Under the pieces are notes generated by a model. That model had not been told where the DNA came from. It made no database searches and was given only the letters and a program-made list of their open reading frames with translations. From assembly GCF_003856525.1 (NCBI RefSeq), contig NZ_RJVQ01000002.1:682001-746000 (forward strand): a DNA stretch of 64,000 bases. Reading direction: 5' to 3'. Position numbers and translations under genes: made by a program. Shown one piece after another: positions 7,768 through 16,446 of this stretch (positions are counted from its first letter, which is position 1; each line of letters begins with the position of its first letter). The DNA is from Vibrio viridaestus (GTDB lineage Bacteria > Pseudomonadota > Gammaproteobacteria > Enterobacterales > Vibrionaceae).

Positions 7768-9687
7768 ATGCAAACGGCGGTAGAGCAAACACTCAGACAG
7801 TATTTCCACTTTGATTCATTGCGTCCGGGTCAGACCGATGTGATTACTCATATCATGCAGGGGCACTCGGCGGCGGCTATTTTTCCGACCGGATCGGGGA
7901 AATCGCTCTGTTACCAGTTACCCGCACTAATGCTACCGCATCTTACTCTGGTTATTTCTCCATTATTGGCGTTAATCAAAGACCAGGTTGATTTTCTGCA
8001 CAGCAAAGGTATTTCGGCAGCGAGTATTGATTCTAATCAGACCAAAGAAGAGACGCAGCTAACCATGCAGCGCATCCGTAGTGGCGAGATTAAAATACTG
8101 ATGATCTCCGTAGAACGCCTTAAGAACGAGCGTTTTCGCCAGTTTATCTCGCAGATCCCGATTTCAATGATGGTAGTGGATGAAGCGCACTGTATTTCGG
8201 AGTGGGGCCACAACTTTCGTCCGGACTACCTCAAGTTGCCGCAATACCGCCACGAATTATCGATACCTCAAGTTCTGCTCCTGACCGCCACGGCCACGAC
8301 AGCCGTTATTGATGATATGCAGCGCAAGTTTGATATTCAGCGTGAGCATGTCACGACAACGGGATTCTATCGTCCTAATCTGACGCTCGACATTGAAGCG
8401 TGCCCAACCGAAGAAAAACTCGAACGGCTCTTGGCTCGAATTCGTCCTGCACCTGAAGCGCCAACGATTGTGTACGTGACTCTACAGAAAACCGCTGAAT
8501 GGGTCGCCGAACACCTAATTGAAGCGGGTGTATTTGCTGTGGCTTATCACGCCGGCTTAAAGAGTGAACAAAGGGAAGCGATACAGCAAGCCTTTATGAC
8601 CGGACAGCAAAATTGCATTGTTGCGACGATTGCTTTTGGAATGGGGATTGATAAGGCCAATATACGCCGTGTTATCCATTTTGATTTACCCAAATCGATA
8701 GAGAACTACTCACAAGAAATTGGTCGGGCAGGGCGTGATGGGCTGCAATCTGAGTGCATTACGTTGGCCAATAAAGAAAACGTTAATGTGCTGGAAAACT
8801 TTGTTTATGGCGATACGCCTGATTTATCGGCGATCGAATATGTGATTCGCGAAATCTACGCCAGCGGTGAGCGTTGGGAAGTGATGCTAAATCGTCTGTC
8901 GCAAGAGAGTACGATACGCCAACTACCGCTCAAAACTCTGTTGGTCTACCTCGAACTGCACCACGTGATTGAATCAAAATTTAGCTATTACGCCAGCTAT
9001 CGATTTAAGTATCTTGCTGCTGAACAGGAAATTATTCAGCGCTTTCCCGGAGAAAAACGCGCGTTTATTGAAGCGATTTTACGTTGTTCAGTGAAAGCCA
9101 AAACATGGAATACGGTCGACTTTGACGCCATTTGGCACTCCTATCACGGTAGTCGCGAACGTGTCGTTTTGGCTCTCGATTATCTGAATGAGAAGGGCTT
9201 GATTGAGCTGGAAAGCAAACAAATTACTGATGTTTATCAGGTCTTGGATACGACTAAACCGTTAGCAGAACTCGCTCAGCAGCTTTATCAGCTATTTGAA
9301 CACAAAGAAAATAGCGAAATCGGACGAATTCAAACTATGCTCGACTTCTTCCAGAGCGATCATTGTTTAAGTCACTTCTTAGCTGACTACTTTGCAGATA
9401 ACAATGCGCCTGAGAAATGCGGTCACTGCTCTGTGTGCATGGGAAAAACAGCGGTGATGCCAAAGACAGAACTGCCTGCCATCGATAGCAAACAGCTTTC
9501 GCTTTGGGTTGCTGGTTTTGTTGATACGGTTGGAGACGCTGCGAGTGTGAAAGCAATAGCTCGTTTTCTTTGCGGTATTCCAAATCCACTCAGCACGAAA
9601 ACCAAAGCCAATAAATTACCGGGATTTGGGCAAATGGAACGCTATCCATTTGCGGACATTATTGACGCTGTCGAGCAGGTCAAATAA
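7768..9687 (+). CDS. recQ: RecQ-family ATP-dependent DNA helicase
   Basis: This is a 3'-5' DNA helicase of the RecQ family, used in recombination and replication repair. The 639 residues carry the complete helicase core: Walker A TGSGKS (41-46), DEAH box (138-141), TATAT (motif III, about 173-177) and QEIGRAGRDG (motif VI, 316-325). The four zinc-ligand cysteines sit late, at C533, C551, C554 and C557 (CGHCSVC), instead of directly after the core as in E. coli RecQ. A winged-helix-like stretch precedes them. No HRDC domain is recognisable at the C-terminus. This is a RecQ variant; the chromosome may also encode a standard RecQ elsewhere. It ends 4 bases from the convergent next gene. Confidence 0.9.
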   Translation: MQTAVEQTLRQYFHFDSLRPGQTDVITHIMQGHSAAAIFPTGSGKSLCYQLPALMLPHLTLVISPLLALIKDQVDFLHSKGISAASIDSNQTKEETQLTMQRIRSGEIKILMISVERLKNERFRQFISQIPISMMVVDEAHCISEWGHNFRPDYLKLPQYRHELSIPQVLLLTATATTAVIDDMQRKFDIQREHVTTTGFYRPNLTLDIEACPTEEKLERLLARIRPAPEAPTIVYVTLQKTAEWVAEHLIEAGVFAVAYHAGLKSEQREAIQQAFMTGQQNCIVATIAFGMGIDKANIRRVIHFDLPKSIENYSQEIGRAGRDGLQSECITLANKENVNVLENFVYGDTPDLSAIEYVIREIYASGERWEVMLNRLSQESTIRQLPLKTLLVYLELHHVIESKFSYYASYRFKYLAAEQEIIQRFPGEKRAFIEAILRCSVKAKTWNTVDFDAIWHSYHGSRERVVLALDYLNEKGLIELESKQITDVYQVLDTTKPLAELAQQLYQLFEHKENSEIGRIQTMLDFFQSDHCLSHFLADYFADNNAPEKCGHCSVCMGKTAVMPKTELPAIDSKQLSLWVAGFVDTVGDAASVKAIARFLCGIPNPLSTKTKANKLPGFGQMERYPFADIIDAVEQVK

Positions 9688-9691
9688 GGGA

Positions 9692-10288
9692 CTAGACCTG
9701 TTGATCGACGATAGGATTGATGAAGCATTTCGTACCGTTGATACTCGCTTGAATCAGTTTATCGAACATTTGCGGGTCTTTGAATTCAGCTTTGATACCT
9801 TCAGACAAAACAATGTCTTTTAGCTCGAAGTTAATCCAGTCCAGATCATCGCGGAATGACTCAGCATAGCCTGTAGCGGTTTCATGCACTCTGACGGAAT
9901 GCAGTTCGACATTTTTCTCGCCATTATTAAATTCGGTCGCTTTGATCATTTCATCAAGCACTTTGAAGAACATGAGTGAATACGCTTCCGCACTAGGAGA
10001 TACCGGCATTTCGATCCAACGGTCGGAATGGTTTTTCATGAAAGTCTGAAATTCATCTGATTCTTTATTCCACATGGAATAAGCGTGATCGAACCCGTCG
10101 ATAAAGTCTTTCATGTTGTCTTTCATCAGACCAAAATCCATGACCATCATACCGTTATCAAACCCTTGCGATTTAACAAAAATTTCAACGGTATAGCTGT
10201 GTCCATGAATCGATTTTTTGCATCGTTCTGATGAACAGTTTCTGACGATATGAGCACCCTCAAATTTGAATAACTTACGAATGATCAT
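9692..10288 (-). CDS. 6-carboxytetrahydropterin synthase (QueD-like)
   Basis: The protein belongs to the PTPS/QueD family, which makes 6-carboxy-tetrahydropterin for queuosine synthesis. Using the ATG at 10288 (behind AAGGGG), the product has 198 residues. Zinc ligands H13, H28 and H30 are present (FEGAHIV and IHGHSY), as is the nucleophile-type Cys at 23 (SERCKKS), with DFG and DHAY downstream. It is longer than the usual 120 residues: an extra segment of about 40 residues sits in the middle (NKESDEF to DRWIEM) and there is a C-terminal extension. No other queuosine genes are adjacent. Confidence 0.8.
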   Translation of the reverse strand: MIIRKLFKFEGAHIVRNCSSERCKKSIHGHSYTVEIFVKSQGFDNGMMVMDFGLMKDNMKDFIDGFDHAYSMWNKESDEFQTFMKNHSDRWIEMPVSPSAEAYSLMFFKVLDEMIKATEFNNGEKNVELHSVRVHETATGYAESFRDDLDWINFELKDIVLSEGIKAEFKDPQMFDKLIQASINGTKCFINPIVDQQV

Positions 10289-10624
10289 ATAACCCCTTGT
10301 GTACTCTACTTGGTAATGGCATATATTAAGAATCTGCAAATAAAGCCGATTTGTAATTATAAAATTGAATCAGCAGCATTTATTTTCATCCAACAAAAGC
10401 AATGGAATAACGTATCACTTTTACGGTTTTCCCACTTTTAGTTGGGTAAAGCGGCGCATTATATCACTGTTTTCTCTAATTGAAATATAAGAATACCGAA
10501 GGTATTGCATACATGTATATGCTTGAAATTATTAAGTTTAATGCATGTTTTTAGTGTGGTTTTATCGTTAAAACAAGCGGTTACGATTAAAGACAGTGAT
10601 AGATGTGAAATTGAAGGAAATCGC
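10289..10624. other. 336-bp gap between divergent genes
   Basis: The gap is AT-rich and should hold promoters for the QueD-like gene (minus) and the cupin gene (plus). TTTTACGGTTTTCCCACTTT and GGGTAAAG around 10420-10450 look structured but match no riboswitch I know. A longer open frame starting at 10505 is rejected as the cupin start because the ATG at 10625 has the ribosome site. Confidence 0.4.
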
Positions 10625-10939
10625 ATGACAAACGTATTTACCGATATCCCTGAGACATTACCGCAAGAGATATTTCAGGACATCATCACCACTGGATTAG
10701 TGCGTATCGAGCGCATTCTGTCCCAAGGACACGTATCACCTGAGAATGGATGGTATGACCAAGTTGAACATGAGTGGGTTATCGTGCTAAAAGGGAAAGG
10801 CATTATCGAGTTTGAGGATGGTCGCCAGGTGGCGTTAGCTCAGGGTGACTATTTCAATATCCAAGCTCATGAAAAGCATCGTGTTATCTATACCTCGGAT
10901 AGTGAAACCACGATTTGGCTGGCGGTTTTTTATCAATAA
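10625..10939 (+). CDS. small cupin-domain protein
   Basis: The 104-residue product is a single cupin barrel. A first motif near H49-E50 (EHEWVIVLKGKGIIEFEDG) is followed by GDYFNIQAHEKHRV, with the second-motif His residues. These proteins bind a metal and act as small isomerases, oxygenases or sensors; the substrate is unknown. Start: ATG at 10625 with AAGGAA at seven-base spacing. The DJ-1/PfpI gene follows after 34 bases on the same strand, so the two are probably co-transcribed. Confidence 0.75.
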   Translation: MTNVFTDIPETLPQEIFQDIITTGLVRIERILSQGHVSPENGWYDQVEHEWVIVLKGKGIIEFEDGRQVALAQGDYFNIQAHEKHRVIYTSDSETTIWLAVFYQ

Positions 10940-10973
10940 ACTTATTGCTTTCGCACCTAAGGAAATGACCTAT

Positions 10974-11570
10974 ATGGATATCGCAATACTGACCTTCGAC
11001 GGTTTTAATGAATTGGATTCGTTCATCGCGCAGGGTATTTTGAATCGGATGAAATCGAAAGGATGGAATGTTCAGATCACTTGTCCGAGCGAACGCGTGA
11101 CATCAATGAATGGCGTGACCATTAAAGCACAGCAACCACTGGAATTTGCAAATAATGCCGATGTGGTTTTATTTGGCAGTGGTGTACTTACCCGAGATAT
11201 TGCTAAAGACGACGCCATTTTATCGCGTTTAGAACTCGATCCCGAAAGACAACTGATCGGCGCGCAATGCTCGGGGACCTTACTAATGTCGGTACTGGGA
11301 TTATTAAACCAAATTCCTGCCTGTACGGATCTCACCACGAAACCTTGGGTAATCGAATCAGGTGTCGATGTCGTTGAGCAACCGTTCTACGCTAAAGGTA
11401 ATATCGCGACCGCGGGTGGTTGTCTCGCCTCTCAATACCTCGCGACTTGGGTCATTGCTAAATTGGCTGGGCAAGAGGAAGCAGAGTCTGCGATTTATTA
11501 TGTTGCACCAGTGGCAGAAAAAGATGACACGGTTGAGCGTTGTCTAAGCGCGATACGGGATTTTATTTAG
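10974..11570 (+). CDS. DJ-1/PfpI family protein
   Basis: The protein belongs to the class-I glutamine-amidotransferase-like DJ-1/PfpI superfamily, whose members include deglycases, chaperones, isonitrile hydratases and proteases. With the start at 10974 (AAGGAA nine bases upstream) it has 198 residues. The nucleophile elbow is visible as GAQCSGT, with C99. An acidic residue for the Cys is expected early in the chain (E13 in FDGFNELD). It is probably co-transcribed with the cupin gene and followed by a hairpin terminator. Confidence 0.8.
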   Translation: MDIAILTFDGFNELDSFIAQGILNRMKSKGWNVQITCPSERVTSMNGVTIKAQQPLEFANNADVVLFGSGVLTRDIAKDDAILSRLELDPERQLIGAQCSGTLLMSVLGLLNQIPACTDLTTKPWVIESGVDVVEQPFYAKGNIATAGGCLASQYLATWVIAKLAGQEEAESAIYYVAPVAEKDDTVERCLSAIRDFI

Positions 11571-11577
11571 ATCGAAT

Positions 11578-11604
11578 CTTGAGCCCATTTTATGAGGGCT
11601 CAAG
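11578..11604 (+). terminator. probable terminator hairpin
   Basis: CTTGAGCCC pairs perfectly with GGGCTCAAG. The T-run is weak (TATTTA). Confidence 0.55.
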
Positions 11605-11629
11605 TATTTACGAATAACATTGCGCGTCA

Positions 11630-12367
11630 CTACATGGCTTCTTTTACACCCATTCGAATCAACAAATAGTTGACGGGAAATGCGGTAACTAATCCACAGA
11701 GCATGGCTATTTGCATCATCAGCCAAAAGGCAGCGCTGTTAACAACCAATTCGGTACCAAACAGAGATGGGAACAGCCAGAAGTGTGCAATGGCCATAAA
11801 TCCATACATACCGATCTGCCATGCCGTGAGCGACAAAAAGTCCGCTTTTAGCGCTGCAACAATCGCTTCTCCACGAGACATATTTCCCATTGGCTTGATT
11901 GCAAAATACTGAAAGACAATTCCTAAGCCAAACGCCAAAATGAAATCCAATATCCAGATAGCAAATATTTTGTCATCAAACAACGATTGGTAGCCAAACA
12001 GAAGTGGAATACTGGGGAGCAGAAACGCAAGAGATTCAGCAATAATATCACCCAATGTACAACCGCTACCGCAGTGCAATGCGCCTTTTAGAACGCTGCC
12101 TGCTGACGGAGACTGACTATGTTGCATTTGATGGTGATGATCATGATGTTCGTGATGAGAATGATGAGTCTCAGGTTGGGAACGACCAACAGAGAGATAA
12201 ATCCATACGACAAGTAAATGTCCGAACAAGCCGCAAAGAGGCCAAACCCAATGCATGATTGCCATATGTTGAGGCCGACGGTTGATATCTAACCACATCC
12301 AAAATGCAGAGATGAAGCCTAGGATAATGGAAATCCAGGCGATGATACTTATCCAGTTAGGAATCAC
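11630..12367 (-). CDS. DUF4396 membrane protein with His-rich loop
   Basis: The 245-residue inner-membrane protein has about six hydrophobic segments and resembles the DUF4396 family, which has no known function. Between the first two and the remaining helices lies a loop of alternating His and Asp/Glu (THHSHHEHHDHHHQMQH, about 67-83), then LHCGSGCTLGD. Both features suggest metal binding, perhaps for divalent-cation handling, but this is inference. It is a single gene, and the upstream 190 bases contain no clear metal-regulator box. Confidence 0.75.
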   Translation of the reverse strand: MIPNWISIIAWISIILGFISAFWMWLDINRRPQHMAIMHWVWPLCGLFGHLLVVWIYLSVGRSQPETHHSHHEHHDHHHQMQHSQSPSAGSVLKGALHCGSGCTLGDIIAESLAFLLPSIPLLFGYQSLFDDKIFAIWILDFILAFGLGIVFQYFAIKPMGNMSRGEAIVAALKADFLSLTAWQIGMYGFMAIAHFWLFPSLFGTELVVNSAAFWLMMQIAMLCGLVTAFPVNYLLIRMGVKEAM

Positions 12368-12558
12368 GCGTTATCTCCTTTTTGTTTTGTTGTACCTCTC
12401 AAAAAAAAATCAATATATTACGTAATCATTACAACACTAATCATCTTCGATCACAAATTCTGGCGTTTTTATGGCAGGAGTACTCCAAGTTTTTCTTATT
12501 TTTAATTCGCTTTGTGTTTATCATAAGTAACCCTAAGTTAGGCAAATAAGAAGGTTTG

Positions 12559-13224
12559 ATGTCGCCCGTTAAACATATTCTCCATGAGGATTATCTGGTA
12601 TTAATTCCCGAGAGCCGTTGTCGTTTATTGGGCTCTGCGGTACTCAATGGCGGGATATCAGAGGCGTGTTCCTTTCTCAATTTACGAGTGGATAAAGCGG
12701 CACCACCGCCTTGGCTTCCACCGCAAGAAACACTGTCCATAAAAGCGAATCAACTGGATCTGCCTCAGCCCACGACGGCAATGATGACTGCGGCATCGAT
12801 GCGCTCCTTGGGTTATAGCCAACAACAGCGACAGAATTTAGTTGTGCAATGTTGGGTGACTGCAGGGCTGAGTAATACACGTCGTGTGGGTGACCCAGCC
12901 GACGAAAAACCGCGAGCTGGGACGATCAATATTTGGCTCTATATAAACCAGCGGTTGACAGATGCGGCTCTTGCAGAGGCGTTGATTATGCTGACGGAGG
13001 GTAAAGTTACAGCCATTCGAGATGCAGACATTACCAGCCCCATTTCAGGATTACCTGCCAGTGGCACCGGCACTGACAGCCATGTCGTTTTTTGCCCCGT
13101 TGATGGAGAAGCCCAAGAATATTGTGGGAAACACACTTTAATAGGCGAGCTAATAGGACTGGCTGTTCTTAGTGCTTGTCGTGACAGTCTGGATAAGTGT
13201 TTAAGTAAAATCGAAGAACGTTAG
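12559..13224 (+). CDS. cbiZ: adenosylcobinamide amidohydrolase
   Basis: CbiZ removes the aminopropanol side chain from adenosylcobinamide or adenosylpseudocobalamin to give adenosylcobyric acid, a corrinoid-salvage step. The 221 residues show the family's blocks: NGG near 31, AASMRSLGYSQQ, the core SNTRRVGDP with GTINIWLY, and ASGTGTDSHVVFCP near the C-terminus. Start: ATG at 12559 behind AAGAAGG; a TTG three bases earlier is possible. No cobalamin riboswitch is visible upstream. No other cobalamin genes are adjacent. Its 3' end overlaps the convergent LysR gene by 4 bases. Confidence 0.85.
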   Translation: MSPVKHILHEDYLVLIPESRCRLLGSAVLNGGISEACSFLNLRVDKAAPPPWLPPQETLSIKANQLDLPQPTTAMMTAASMRSLGYSQQQRQNLVVQCWVTAGLSNTRRVGDPADEKPRAGTINIWLYINQRLTDAALAEALIMLTEGKVTAIRDADITSPISGLPASGTGTDSHVVFCPVDGEAQEYCGKHTLIGELIGLAVLSACRDSLDKCLSKIEER

Positions 13225-14108
13225 TTTTTATTCTGGCGATACTCCTGACATAGCTTGATCCAGGCATCAGCAGTTTTCGATATATAGCGTTCTGAATGCC
13301 AAATGACGCCCAGTTTCCAGTCAATCGAAGGGGCTATCGGTTTTACCAAGACGCCTTCGCCGCGGATTCGACGACATAAAGGCTCAGGCAGGAACGCTAC
13401 GCCGACACCGCTTTTGACCAGAGCGACTAAAAAGTCCCATTGACTGCTACGAGCGGAGATTTGCGGTTTAAATCCGGCTTGTTGACAGTGATAACGTATG
13501 TAATCGCTGAGGGTAAATTCTTCGGTGTAGATATAGAAAGGCTCTTCTTTTATATCATCCCAAGATATGGAATCTTGAGCTTGCCACTTGTCATTATCTG
13601 GAAGGACCGCATGCACAGGGTAGGCATCTAATGCGAGACTGGCGAGGCAGTGATCGTTATTCGGTGTGAGCATGGTCATCGCGACATCAAGGTCGCCATT
13701 AATTAAAGCCTGCTCAATTTTTCGGCCGCCATACTCCACAATTGTCAGTTCAATATTTGGATAAAGCTGTTTGTAACGCCGGATTAAGCCTGCATAAAGG
13801 TGTCCCACCATTGGTGGAATCCCCAGCCTTAGATGTCCTCGTTCTAATTCATTCAAGTCGACAATTTCTGCTTTCAACTGCGCAGCTACCTGCAGAATTT
13901 GCTGAGCCCTTGCATAAACGACTTCACCGGCATCCGTTAACCAAAATCGTCTCCCTTCCCGATGAATGAGTGGTTGGTTCAATGACTGCTCCAGATTCCG
14001 TATCATTTTCGATATGGTAGGTTGGGTTACGAACAGTTTTTCTGAAGCACGCGTAAAGCTCTGCTGATCAACCAGTTCGACGAAGTAACGTAGCGCTTTA
14101 ATATCCAT
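13221..14108 (-). CDS. LysR-type regulator, probable regulator of the CidA/CidB pair
   Basis: The 295-residue LysR regulator has an N-terminal winged helix (MDIKALRYFVELVDQQSFTR, then TQPTISKMIRNLE) and a C-terminal effector domain. The start at 14108 is the classical LysR opening; the longer frame to 14153 would run through the palindromic operator. The gene diverges from the holin-like pair by 128 bases, and a LysR box sits between them. By analogy with CidR-type regulators it probably activates the pair in response to a small carbon metabolite such as acetate; that ligand is inferred. Confidence 0.85.
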   Translation of the reverse strand: MDIKALRYFVELVDQQSFTRASEKLFVTQPTISKMIRNLEQSLNQPLIHREGRRFWLTDAGEVVYARAQQILQVAAQLKAEIVDLNELERGHLRLGIPPMVGHLYAGLIRRYKQLYPNIELTIVEYGGRKIEQALINGDLDVAMTMLTPNNDHCLASLALDAYPVHAVLPDNDKWQAQDSISWDDIKEEPFYIYTEEFTLSDYIRYHCQQAGFKPQISARSSQWDFLVALVKSGVGVAFLPEPLCRRIRGEGVLVKPIAPSIDWKLGVIWHSERYISKTADAWIKLCQEYRQNKN

Positions 14109-14138
14109 TTGTGGCCCATAAAAGCAGTAAATTCTAGT

Positions 14139-14153
14139 ATGCCATTTTGGCAT
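14139..14153. promoter_or_regulatory. LysR operator (T-N11-A palindrome)
   Basis: ATGCCATTTTGGCAT is a perfect 6-bp inverted repeat with a 3-bp spacer. It contains the T-N11-A spacing of LysR boxes and lies 31 bases upstream of the regulator and about 84 bases upstream of the CidA-type gene. Confidence 0.65.
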
Positions 14154-14236
14154 GATTTAGATAAAAAAAATTCATTTTATGATGGTTTATCTTGTGCATA
14201 TACTGTGATTAGCCTCACAAAAGGAAACAAATAATA

Positions 14237-14665
14237 ATGAAAAAAGTCGAAAATGGATTCCTGATCCTATTTCAGGTAGTCATTCTGTCAGTGATTTGGT
14301 TTGCTGCCGACTACTTAGTAACGCTGTTCCACTTGCCGATCCCGGCTAACCTAACGGGGATGTTGATCCTGTTAGCGTTGGTTTTCTGTAAGGTGGTTAA
14401 CGTTAACTGGTTGCGTCGCGGTGCTACCTGGTTACTGGCTGAAATGTTGTTGTTCTTTATTCCAGCAGTTGTTGCTGTCGTTAACCACAAAGAGTTGATG
14501 GAGCAGGAAGGGCTTAGAATTCTGGCTGTGCTTGTTATCAGTACAATTATCGTTATTGCAGTGACAAGTCTGGTCGTTGAAAGAGTCTACTTGCTAGAGC
14601 TAAAACTGGCTCGCCGCAAAAGTAATCGTCATAGCCACATGCTGGCTAAGAATATGGAGCATTAA
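14237..14665 (+). CDS. CidA/LrgA family membrane protein
   Basis: The 142-residue protein has four hydrophobic segments and a basic C-terminal tail, typical of the CidA/LrgA (YohJ) family. Family motifs LFHLPIPANLTGMLIL and RRGATWLLAEMLLFFIPAVV are present. These proteins resemble holins and are implicated in murein hydrolase control, programmed lysis and, more recently, pyruvate or by-product transport. The CidB-type partner gene starts 3 bases after its stop. Confidence 0.9.
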   Translation: MKKVENGFLILFQVVILSVIWFAADYLVTLFHLPIPANLTGMLILLALVFCKVVNVNWLRRGATWLLAEMLLFFIPAVVAVVNHKELMEQEGLRILAVLVISTIIVIAVTSLVVERVYLLELKLARRKSNRHSHMLAKNMEH

Positions 14666-14668
14666 GAG

Positions 14669-15364
14669 ATGTTCTGGTCAAATTATGGGTTAAGCTTTTT
14701 CTGCCTGTTTATGACATTGGCTTTTTACTACGCGAGTAAAGCTCTGTATCGTCGTAAAAAGAATATTCTACTGATGCCTTTGCTGTTTGCTCCGCTGCTG
14801 TTGGTTGTGATTGTGATGTTTTTTCAGATTCCATACCAATCGTATATGGCGGATTCACATTGGTTATTATGGATGTTAGGTCCTGCAACCGTTGCTTTTG
14901 CGATTCCAGTTTATGATAACCGCCATTTAATCCAACGTCACTGGTTGTCACTTTCAATCGGCGTATCGGTATCGGTTGTTGTAGCGGTAGGCAGTACCGT
15001 TTTATTGGCTCGGTTGTTTAACTTGCCTGAACTCCTACAGCGTAGCTTGGCAATGCGTTCAATTACCACCCCATTTGCAGTTGAAGCAACAAAATCAGTA
15101 GGTGGCGAAGCTGATTTAACCGCCTTGTTTGTTGTTATGACGGGTGTTATAGGTATGGCTGTGGGTGAGATTATTCTTACTGTTTTGTCGATTCGTTCTA
15201 GGTTAGGACGTGGAGCGAGCTTAGGTGCCTCAGCGCATGGAGCCGGTACCGCAAAAGCCTATCAAATGGGCGCCTCCGAAGGGGTTGTGTCGAGTGCGGT
15301 AATGATGATTGCTGGTATGGTAACCGTGCTTGTGGCTCCGTTTATCGGACATATTCTTTGGTAA
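14669..15364 (+). CDS. CidB/LrgB family membrane protein
   Basis: The 231-residue polytopic protein of the CidB/LrgB (YohK) family matches the usual length exactly. It carries the family blocks MLGPATVAFAIP, MRSITTPFAVE and the C-terminal GASAHGAGTAKA. It forms an operon with the preceding CidA-type gene and is followed by a strong terminator. Together the pair is expected to act in the inner membrane. Confidence 0.92.
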   Translation: MFWSNYGLSFFCLFMTLAFYYASKALYRRKKNILLMPLLFAPLLLVVIVMFFQIPYQSYMADSHWLLWMLGPATVAFAIPVYDNRHLIQRHWLSLSIGVSVSVVVAVGSTVLLARLFNLPELLQRSLAMRSITTPFAVEATKSVGGEADLTALFVVMTGVIGMAVGEIILTVLSIRSRLGRGASLGASAHGAGTAKAYQMGASEGVVSSAVMMIAGMVTVLVAPFIGHILW

Positions 15365-15369
15365 ATTAC

Positions 15370-15401
15370 GATTCCCTGCTTCGGCGGGGAATCTCGTTTT
15401 T
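15370..15401 (+). terminator. rho-independent terminator
   Basis: GATTCCC and GGGGAATC pair around CTGCTTCGGC, followed by TCGTTTTTAT, just after the CidB-type gene. Confidence 0.8.
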
Positions 15402-15511
15402 ATCTCTTGTAGCCTTTTTCTTTCTCTTCTCTACAATTATTTGCAGAATTGCACCAAAAAATATGCGACAGTATGACGCATCATTTCTTTCCAGAATTCG
15501 GATTCTTTTGA

Positions 15512-16102
15512 ATGAACTTAGCGCTGTTTGACTTTGATGGCACCATCACGAGTGAAGACACGTACAGTAAGTTTATTTTCTACTCGACATCTAAATGGCG
15601 TCTTGGTTTTGGCTATCTTTTCGCTTGGCCTATCGTAACCTCCTACTGGCTCGGCTGGGTAAAACCGAGTGTCACCCGTCCGATCGTTTCACGGATCGCC
15701 TTTGCTGGTCGTCGTGTCAAGGTAATCGAAGATATTGCGCATAAGTATGTCGCAGAGTATCTACCGAGCGTTATTCGTCCCGAAATGCACGCGAAAATAG
15801 CCTGGCATCAGGAGCAGGGCGACGATATTTTTGTTGTATCAGCATCGGTTGATATCTACCTTCGACTATGGTGTGAACAACAGGGCATAGGGCTTGTATG
15901 CAGCGAACTTAAAACCTGTGGAGCCTATTTTACTGGCGGTTACGTTCAAGGAGATTGCAGCCTGGAACGCAAGGTTGCATTTTTACAGCCTCATATCAAT
16001 TTATCCAATTACCAAACCGTTTACGCTTATGGCGACAGTGATGAAGACAAACCGTTACTCGATATCGCTGACGTAAAATATTATCAGGGAAAGCGGATTT
16101 AA
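15512..16102 (+). CDS. HAD-IB family phosphatase-like hydrolase
   Basis: The 196-residue haloacid-dehalogenase superfamily protein has all four motifs: DFDGT (D7, D9), VSAS (about 109-112), a Lys in the LERK region (about 153) and GDSDEDKPLL (about 176). The sequence type is HAD-IB, which includes phosphoserine phosphatase and PGP-C-like phosphatases. A hydrophobic stretch at about 29-47 (WRLGFGYLFAWP) suggests membrane association. It is the first gene of a same-strand run with the next three genes; the gap to the next is 29 bases. Confidence 0.8.
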   Translation: MNLALFDFDGTITSEDTYSKFIFYSTSKWRLGFGYLFAWPIVTSYWLGWVKPSVTRPIVSRIAFAGRRVKVIEDIAHKYVAEYLPSVIRPEMHAKIAWHQEQGDDIFVVSASVDIYLRLWCEQQGIGLVCSELKTCGAYFTGGYVQGDCSLERKVAFLQPHINLSNYQTVYAYGDSDEDKPLLDIADVKYYQGKRI

Positions 16103-16131
16103 GCTTTCTAGCACACGCAAAGGAGCAGCAG

Positions 16132-16425
16132 GTGTTTGCAGTGATTTTTAAGGCGAAGACAGGGCAGCAAGACTCACACTATTCTGAAACGGTCAAAATC
16201 ATGCGCGATTTAGCATTTGGTACCTACGAATGTCAGGACTTCATAGCAGTAACTGAAGGTGATCAAGAAATCGCTATCTCTTATTGGCTATCAGAAGACG
16301 ATATTCAGAAGTGGCATCAGGACACTCAGCATGCGGTCGCGCAACAGTTGGGTAGGGAAAAGTGGTATCGCTCGTATACCGTCGAAGTTGTCGAAATCAA
16401 GCGTCAGTACAGTTTTGGAGAATAG
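16132..16425 (+). CDS. antibiotic biosynthesis monooxygenase-like protein (first)
   Basis: The 97-residue ferredoxin-like ABM fold protein belongs to the family of cofactor-free monooxygenases and heme-degrading enzymes. The start is GTG at 16132 behind AAGGAG. It carries the typical ABM block FIAVTEGDQEIAISYWLSEDD followed by a WHQDTQH-type His segment. The substrate is unknown. It sits between the HAD phosphatase and a methyltransferase. Confidence 0.75.
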   Translation: MFAVIFKAKTGQQDSHYSETVKIMRDLAFGTYECQDFIAVTEGDQEIAISYWLSEDDIQKWHQDTQHAVAQQLGREKWYRSYTVEVVEIKRQYSFGE

Positions 16426-16446
16426 AATACAGACAAAGGAGAGGTC

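Noticed and set aside
12370-12555. Cobalamin riboswitch before cbiZ
   Set aside because: No B12-box or pairing pattern could be recognised in this short gap.
14109-14153. Longer N-terminus for the LysR regulator
   Set aside because: It runs through the palindromic operator and lacks the typical LysR opening.
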